64,000 nt of DNA from positions 115,842,090-115,906,089 of the forward strand of contig NC_068939.1 of the NCBI RefSeq assembly GCF_016801865.2, read 5' to 3'. The position numbers were made by a program, and so were the translations under genes. The first letter of the stretch is position 1. Each line of letters begins with the position of its first letter. Under the pieces are notes generated by a model. That model made no database searches. It was given only the letters and a program-made list of their open reading frames with translations, and was not told where the DNA came from. This DNA comes from Culex pipiens pallens (taxonomy: Eukaryota; Arthropoda; Insecta; Diptera; Culicidae). This document shows positions 56,800 through 64,000 of this stretch, in pieces.

Positions 56800-58253
56800 T
56801 TTTGAAATGTTAGGCTCCAAATCTTCAAATCTTCAAATCTTCAAATCTTCAAATCTTCAAATCTTCAAATCTTCAAATCTTCAAATCTTCAAATCTTCAA
56901 ATCTTCAATTCTTCAAATCTTCAAATCTTCAAATTTTCAAATCTTCAAATCTTCAAATCTTCAAATTTTCAAATCTTCAAATCTTCAAATCTTCAAATCT
57001 TCAAATCTTCAAATCTTCAAATCTTCAAATCTTCAAATCTTCAAATCTTCAAATCTTCAAATCTTCAAATCTTCAAATCTTCAAACCTTCAAATCTTCAA
57101 ATCTTCAAATGTTCAAATCTTCAAATTTTCAAATCTTCAAATCTTCAAATCTTCAAATCTTCAAATCTTCAAATCTTCAAATCTTCAAATCTTCAAATCT
57201 TCAAATCTTCAACTTCAAATCTTCAAATCTTCAAATCTTCAAATCTTCAAATCTTCAAATCTTCAAATCTTCAAATCTTCAAATCTTCAAATCTTCAAAT
57301 CTTCAAATCTTCAAATCTTCAAATCTTCAAATCTTCAAATCTTCAAATCTTCAAATCTTCAAATCTTCAAATCTTCAAATCTTCAAATCTTCAAATCTTC
57401 AAATCTTCAAATCTTCAAATCTTCAAATCTTCAAATCTTCAAATCTTCAAATCTTCAAATCTTCAAAGCATCAAAGCTTGAAATCTTCAAATCTTCAAAT
57501 CTTCAAATCTTCAAATCTTCAAATCTTCAAATCTTCAAATCTTCAAATCTTCAAATCTTCAAATCTTCAAATCTCCAAATCTTCAAATCTTCAAATCTTC
57601 AACTTCAAATCTTCAAACCTTCAAATCTTCAAATCTTCAAATCTTCAAATCTTCAAATCTTCAAATCTTCAAATCTTCAAATCTTCAAATCTTCAAATCT
57701 TCAAATCTTCAAATCTTCAAATCTTCAAATCTTCAAATCTTCAAATCTTCAAATCTTCAAATCTTCAAATCTTCAAATCTTCAAATCTTCAAATCTTCAA
57801 ATCTTCAAAGCATCAAAGCTTGAAATCTTCAAATCTTCAAATCTTCAAATCTTCAAATCTTCAAATCTTCAAATCTCCAAATCTTCAAATCTTCAAATCT
57901 TCAACTTCAAATCTTCAAATCTTCAAATCTTCAAATCTTCAAATCTTCAAATCTTTAAATTATCCAACTTAAAATCCTCAAATCTTCAAATCTTCAAATC
58001 TTCAAATCTTCAAATCTTCAAATCTTCAAATCTTCAAATCTTCAAATCTTCAAATCTTCAAATCTTCAAATCTTCAAATTTTCAAATTTTCAAATTTTCA
58101 AATCTTCAACTGTTCAAATGTTCAAATCTTCAAATCGTCAAATCTTCTAATCTTCAAAAATTCAAATCTTCAAATCTTCAAATCTTTAAATTATCCAACT
58201 TAAAATCCTCAAATCTTCAAATCTTTAAATTATCAAACTTTAAATCTTAAATT

Positions 58254-61200
58254 CTGAACCTTTACGGCAGCGCCCTCTTTGATGGTGTAATTGAACAACT
58301 TTTTTAAACCGTAATTTAGAAAATATTTGACCACAATTATCTTAAATCCCGCAAAAAATTTTTAGTCGTATTTGATCTGAATACCTTGACCAGTTTTGAT
58401 CTGAATACCTTGACAGTTGCGCCGCAGTTCCTGAGATTTTTTGTTTAACAGCAAATGGAAATAATAATAAATAATAATTTTTCACATTTTGTTCATTGTA
58501 CCCAGCAAGGAAGCAGCTGATGTGACAAAATTAAAAATGGTTTTAAGTTTTAATTTGTTCCTGGTAGCACGTAACCTTTCGGCTTTTTGAATGTTGAGGA
58601 CGACTAATTAAACAAACATAATACTTGGACAATTTTCGAGTTTATTTAGGTAGGTCCCATACATATTACCCTTGCAAATTAGATTTTATGGCTGTAACTT
58701 TCAACCCTTAAGTCCAAAATTGAGGTTTGAGAAATGAAAGAAGGACTCTAAAAGAGCTCAAAACATCAATTTCCTTTAAAACTTCACCCTAAATTGCTAC
58801 TGTTTTTTGAGGGTATTACGGGTCAGACGTAGAAGGCGTAGACTATGAGATAAAATTTGGTGTCTTCGACAAAGTCGCTTGGATTCGCATGCCAAACAAT
58901 TTTCTAGAAAAGAAAAAAAATCCAAAAAATATTCCTTGAATGTCAGATTTTCAAAAATACCTTGATCGTGAACCACCCTAACATTCAACCAAGCCAAAAG
59001 TTCCCTTCTTATTTTCAACAAATCGTCTGGAGAAACCAAAGCTCTAAAACTTCGTAATGTGTATTCTAATCAGTCGAGAATGCAATGGGCCACGCCCATT
59101 TTCCTATTTTCAGCATAGTTCTTTTTTCTTCCAATTTTAAGCGAAGAAATTTTAAGCGAACACTCACGAAAAGTAGCATTTATAGGGAAAATTTCCTGGC
59201 ATCACTGGCTCACTCCAACAGGCGCTGCTGGTGGTGTTGGTGGCCACCCTTTGTTCTTTTCTTTCCTTTGCCTCTCGCTCGGTTTTCTTCAGCTTTCAAT
59301 TGGAATGGGTAGTCAAAACTCAAACGTCAAAAAACATGGCGCGTTTGTTTTTTTGATGGCGCTTGCTAATTATTTACATGTTTCGGGATTATTTTTCAAG
59401 TGAGTGACTAACTAATGTGCAAAAGAATATGTTGCCGGTAGTTGGAAGCAATATCATATCTTAAGCGCTTTGAAAACGTTAGAGCAAGTGAAAAGATATT
59501 GATGGCGACTTTCGTTAAGCAGTTAAGCTATCAACTTGCGTGTGGATGTGTGTGCCAACAAAATGATGAGAAATGGTCTCGCAAAATAAAAATAATGAGC
59601 AAAAGTGCATTAAAGTTGATCTTTTTGGCCAGTAAATGGCATAAATTTGCGTGCTTACTTGAGGCGGTGCTGCTGCTGGTAAGTTTATAGCTCAAAATGT
59701 ATTTTTGGAGCTTTAATCGAACATCAAATTCTCCATATGACGAAGATAGGTGTTTGATTAGAAAGGGTATATTTCCCCTATCTTTGGGATGGTGCCAAAA
59801 AGGAGAGTGCGGCCCGATTTGAATGAAATCGGAATTCTGGCTTATTTTGATGGTTTCAACAGCTCGATCAGAAAAATATGAGGTAAATTTTGCACTTTTG
59901 AATTTGTATTTTGAAAAGGCAGATTGTCTAGACAGCTGATAACTTTTGTTTATACACTGAATAACAAAAAATATTAGAAAGTCTATTCCAGCAGTAATTT
60001 TTACTCAAACTAACCACACCTAACTTTGAAAAGCTATTAAGAGTACTATTTTTTTATTCGAAAATACTTTCTGTATTTTTCGAAGATGGATTCTCTTTTA
60101 AGACAAGAAGTAAAGCTGATTTGGTCAATATTAGTAAACAGTTTACTTTCATTGGGCCCATTTGACACCCAGCCCCGAGATTTTCCCAAAGAGCTCACCA
60201 TCGTCGCGCCGACAAACAATAGGTGTAATGAGAAGCGATTGGTTACGATTTCGAACGGGGAGCAAGGATGTCTGAGTCCCTATTGTCGTCCCACCATTAC
60301 AAAAGCAGGAGACAATGGTACGAGTAAAGGCTTTTCCACCTTCACCTATGCAAAAGGGGGAGAACCAAGTCTCCGATTGTGACCTTTTTTTTCCTGAGCA
60401 ACAACTTTGCCCGTTGGTTCTGTGATATCGAGGTTCGAAGAAAATTCTCAAATGTGAAAGGATTCGATTTTCACCGGCGGGGAAAAAACACGGAGTGAAA
60501 AACGAAAAGAAGAAATAACGCCCAGCGGGTATTTGTATCTGGGAGTATTTGTGTATGTGTGTGTTACAGGTATGGGTTTGTAGGGATATTAAATCGCAAT
60601 AAACATAAATATAAACATAAACCAACCGGCGATAATGAGCGAGAGACAGAATGCCGGGATTCACACCCTCGCAAATAAAGGTGCGGAAACGTGGAAGAAA
60701 AAGAACACAAACAAAAGGAAAATTCCAACTTCTTCGCGTTGAAGCAAAGCCTGGCTTGGGAAAACCGGAAAAGAAGCAGCAAATGAAGCGGAAGTGATTG
60801 AAAAACAATTTCCGACTTTTCCCCCCTCGCTGTTCTAGTAGTGTCGCCCTAGACCAGCGGGATGGACAGAGAGAGAGATGAGAGTATTGTGAGGAAAACA
60901 ATCTGAATGTGACCGACGGCAAATCCTTTAAGCGATGAGGCAGGCTGACTTCTTCATCCGATTCCGTCACAAACAAGCACCACTTTTGGCAAGAGCTTGG
61001 CTTTGAGTTGGGGGAAACGGAAATGGTGGAAATTGAAACGGAACAAAACGGAAAAGCGGCTCGATTTTGGAAAAGTTCAAATCACTCTCTTTGGAGCGGG
61101 CGCGCGTTGATAATGAGTGACAACAGCTCTATTGGGAGCTTGAGCTTGAGCTTGAGCCTCGGGTAGAACTTGGCCTTCAAAGAGCCAACAGGGGCAACGT

Positions 61201-63633
61201 TCAAACAACGATGAAGAGTTTTTCTAATTTAGGGAAGTTCTTTGCGAAACACTTCAAGCGGAGGGCTGTTTGTTGATTTGATTGATTAACTTTGTGTAAA
61301 CTGCTTTCACAATCACCGGCATTATTAATTTGGGCAAAACTTTGAAGTTCCGAATGGGATCACTCAAAAACGCAAAATTCGCATGTTGGGAAAAGATTAG
61401 TTGTCTTGAAAGAGGATTCCTTCTGAAACCTGTTCCCCTGACGATCCGGATAGTGACCACCCTGTGGCCAATATTGGCAAAGAGTCGTTCTGTTTTCTCA
61501 AATAGTTTACTTATTGACAAATATTAAGTTTGAGCCGTCGCATGACGTGTTTTGAACAAAACATGCAAATGGCCATTATTACAGGTTCCCTGGGGGATCT
61601 CTAGGGAGGTTCCGAAAGTGGCCAGAATTGAAGTTTCTTCAAATTATGTATTCGAAAAGCTTTTTCAAGTCATTTCATGAAGTCATTTCAGCAAGACGAA
61701 TTCCAACTGAAATCTAGAATTGGCCATATCAGGAACCTGATCCAGGTCTTTTTTACGGAAATGGCCATAACTCAGCGGATTTTCAACGGATTTTTAATGC
61801 TTCAGGTTGCATTCGACGTGTCATTAGTTGAACTTTCAGGAAAAAATATAGATTAAGTGAAAATCTCATCTTAGCCAAAATGGCACGCATTGAAACAAGT
61901 AGCTTTTTGACAAGGTCCCGGAAAATACGGAACATCTCCGGTGGCCATGGACCGTTACCTTGTTCCATTACATATGGCTCATTCCATCTTAACTGTGCAC
62001 GAAAAAGTGCAAATTTCAAAATTACCCTCTCCGATCCTGCTCAAATTTGGCAGGGCTGTTGATACTATCAAAACATGCAAGAATCCCGAATTTCGTCCAA
62101 ATCGGACCACCTCCTCTATTTTTGTACCTCCCCAAAAAAACGACGTTTTGCCGATTTTGGAGTGAACCTCCTAGTTTCAAACGGCGATAGCTCAGAAACC
62201 ACAAATCTTAGAAGGTCGGTCTTAGACTCAATTTTGAAGGAAGTTGGACGTAGAGTTCATTTCCGTGATCAAAATTTTGATTAATTTATTTTTTCTACCT
62301 GTATTGCGCAATTGAAAACTTTAAACGGCCGTATCTCAAAACACCCCAACTTATTTTTTTTTATTTGACCTCACCATCGTATTCCCCGGCCAATTTTACA
62401 TAAGAATCACTTATCGACAGAAATGAATATGCTTCTTTCCAGAGATATTGAATTTTAATGTTTTGAGTTTTTGAGATTACCTAAATTAGCTTTATTAGCC
62501 GCATCTGCTAGAAGCACACAGGTGGGTTTAACAGTATTTTGGAACACTTTTTGCCTATGTAGCTTACGTAAACCCGAATCTCGTCCGAAGCATGCTAAAT
62601 TAATTCAACCAAGTCCTTCCTAACGACCCCTGGAGGCCATCTTAAAATTTTTCTTGTGCAGGAATTTGTCCTCCTTCTGTCACATTTCATACCAAAAAGT
62701 TCCAAACTCGAACATTTCCCCGAAGCTGCTGGTCCCTCCCGGCAAGAGTAATGACTGTTTGGGGATTGTGTTTCAATTTACAACGCCCCCTTCGTCCCAG
62801 ATCCCATATTCCCAGATTTCGCTCAATACATCGAACACTAAATCGAATCCCGCTCTGCGGTGGTCCGACCCGGAATGAGATTTTCCGAAACATCTTCAAG
62901 GTACCATGGCCTCTGCGTTGTTCCACAAAGAGGAGAAAACATCAGTTGTGTGGTTTTTTGCGTTGTACGTGTCAACCGACGAGAAGGATTGATGTTCGGA
63001 GAACACAAAGTTTCAGTAAAGTGAAAAGAGCAATAAAACTTGGATATTTTTTTTCCTGCAGGCTGGCTCGAGTTATCGCTCGGGAAAAGTTGAAATGAAG
63101 CTGGAAAATGTGCCATTTTTTCCGTGTGGTTCTCCAAGGAAAACCCTTATCTGAGGATGTGTGTTGTCTTATGTTTGCTGAGGGTCGGGAGAAGGGGTTT
63201 TTCTTTATCGAGATGATGATGAAACATGATAACTACGGATGCGACGACAAGAACAATTCCTGTAACAAGCGACAAAGTATGATGTTGTTCAAACTTTCCG
63301 GCATAAAGTATGATCTTTCAGTCCTAACACAATTTTAGGTTTGTAATTGTGTCAGTGGTAACATGAGACTTGTATTTTTCGTATCCTACATTCTTCTGAT
63401 ATCCTGAATTCCACTACTTCATCATTTTAAGACCGTTATCAGGGTTGAGATTTGGTCTTAAAATTTCAGCATTTTTGTATGACCCAATCTCACCCCTCAG
63501 ACCCAATGTCACCCCTGATGACGGTATCTCAATGTAGGCATGCAAGCTCGACTTACGTCTTAACAAATTTATCACTACTTTTAATTGCTAACATTCTTCC
63601 TGATTTACGTACATAACACCGACCACAGAATTT
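58254..63633. other. Unique and weakly repetitive DNA, no gene called
   Basis: Parts such as 58790-58960 (GGTGTCTTCGACAAAG) and 61570-62480 (AAATGGCCATAACTCAGC, GGCGATAGCTCAGAAACC) read like common mosquito repeats of unknown class. A (GCTTGA) run lies at 61139-61158. The 275-codon minus-strand frame at 60149-60976 has no domain and an improbable composition. Confidence 0.35.
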
Positions 63634-63931
63634 CTGCGCAGGCTCAACTCGAGGGGAAGCGTGAACTTTGGGGTCCCCAGAAACACGTGCACTTTGAATT
63701 TTTCATATATTTTTAGACAGGGCCAAATGGGTTTTCTCCAAAGTTTGTATCGAGAATTAGTGCTGTTCGCTATTCCCACATTTTGCATGCATTTTTTGCT
63801 TTTATGCAACAGCGACGAACCGCCCTAATTCTCCATACATATTTTGGAGAAAAACCGTTCGGCCCTGTCTAAATAATTTTGAAAAAAAATAAAGCCCCAA
63901 AGTTCATACTTCCCCTCGAGTTGAACCGCAG
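63634..63931. mobile_element. MITE, about 298 bp
   Basis: Inverted arms with CAACTCGAGGGGAAG and GAACTTTGGGG on the left are mirrored by CCCCAAAGTTC and CTTCCCCTCGAGTTG on the right. A second inverted pair, ACAGGGCC...GGCCCTGT, lies inside. Non-coding. Confidence 0.75.
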
Positions 63932-64000
63932 TCATTTTTGTATTTTTTTTGTAGGTCAGTGTAATTTGTTCTGGAATCTCAGATATCCGGATAATAAGAC

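Larger units (their letters stand above)
55307..58253. repeat. (CTTCAAAT)n satellite-like array, about 2.9 kb
   Basis: An 8-bp unit is repeated for most of 2.9 kb. Point variants (CTTCAAAC, GTTCAAAT, TTTCAAAT) and the irregular word GCATCAAAGCTTG recur at 57470-57482 and 57809-57821. Two identical-type MITE copies lie inside. The array degenerates after about 57950. The long Ser/Asn/Gln/Phe/Lys frames are artefacts of the stop-free unit. Confidence 0.96.

Noticed and set aside
55419..57972. Long S/N/L/Q/I/F/K-repeat proteins
   Set aside because: They are produced by the stop-free (CTTCAAAT)n unit; they are not genes.
60149..60976. 275-codon minus-strand frame
   Set aside because: Its composition is erratic and it lacks motifs; probably a chance open frame.

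Overview
This window looks like mosquito nuclear DNA, most probably Culex. It is AT-rich, packed with nested transposons and palindromic MITEs, and carries a dimeric tRNA-derived SINE of the Twin type, a family known from Culex pipiens. I recognise no host protein-coding gene and no functional RNA gene. Every ORF with convincing protein homology belongs to a Jockey-clade non-LTR retrotransposon or a relative, so the window is intergenic or intronic, and its value lies in its mobile and repetitive DNA.

Layout. 1-620 is the 3' end of a Jockey-type LINE. 621-11100 is unique DNA with small palindromic elements, a SINE, a 923-bp TA-flanked element and an (AAAAAGC)n array. 11100-14530 (minus) is a gag-only LINE relative split by a second, different gag-only element. 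14682-19170 (minus) is a complete Jockey-type LINE with both ORFs open and a perfect target-site duplication (TSD). 20103-21860 (plus) is a complete 1.76-kb gag-only element with an open reading frame and a 14-bp TSD. 24085-33338 is a 9.25-kb foldback element whose two arms are opposed arrays of a 153-bp unit. Inserted in it is a 3.3-kb sequence made of 17 tandem 136-bp monomers plus a non-coding body, with a hexamer tail and a TSD of about 26 bp. 33850-45990 holds a second copy of the 923-bp element, a 1.2-kb foldback, SINEs and dispersed repeats. 45994-49091 is a foldback MITE containing a second, decayed copy of the gag-only family. 51990-58250 holds long microsatellites of 7-8-bp units, and the rest is mostly unique or old repeat DNA.

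Most notable are three things. (1) At least two families of half-LINEs encode only a Gag-like zinc-knuckle protein and no reverse transcriptase; their TSDs show real mobility, presumably driven in trans by Jockey-type enzymes such as the intact element next door. (2) A foldback element is built of about 35 copies of a 153-bp unit, each with a match to the YY1/Pho consensus. (3) A retroposon-like unit has tandem 5' monomers and no coding capacity. Boundaries were found by eye from TSDs and inverted repeats; no alignment or database search was run.
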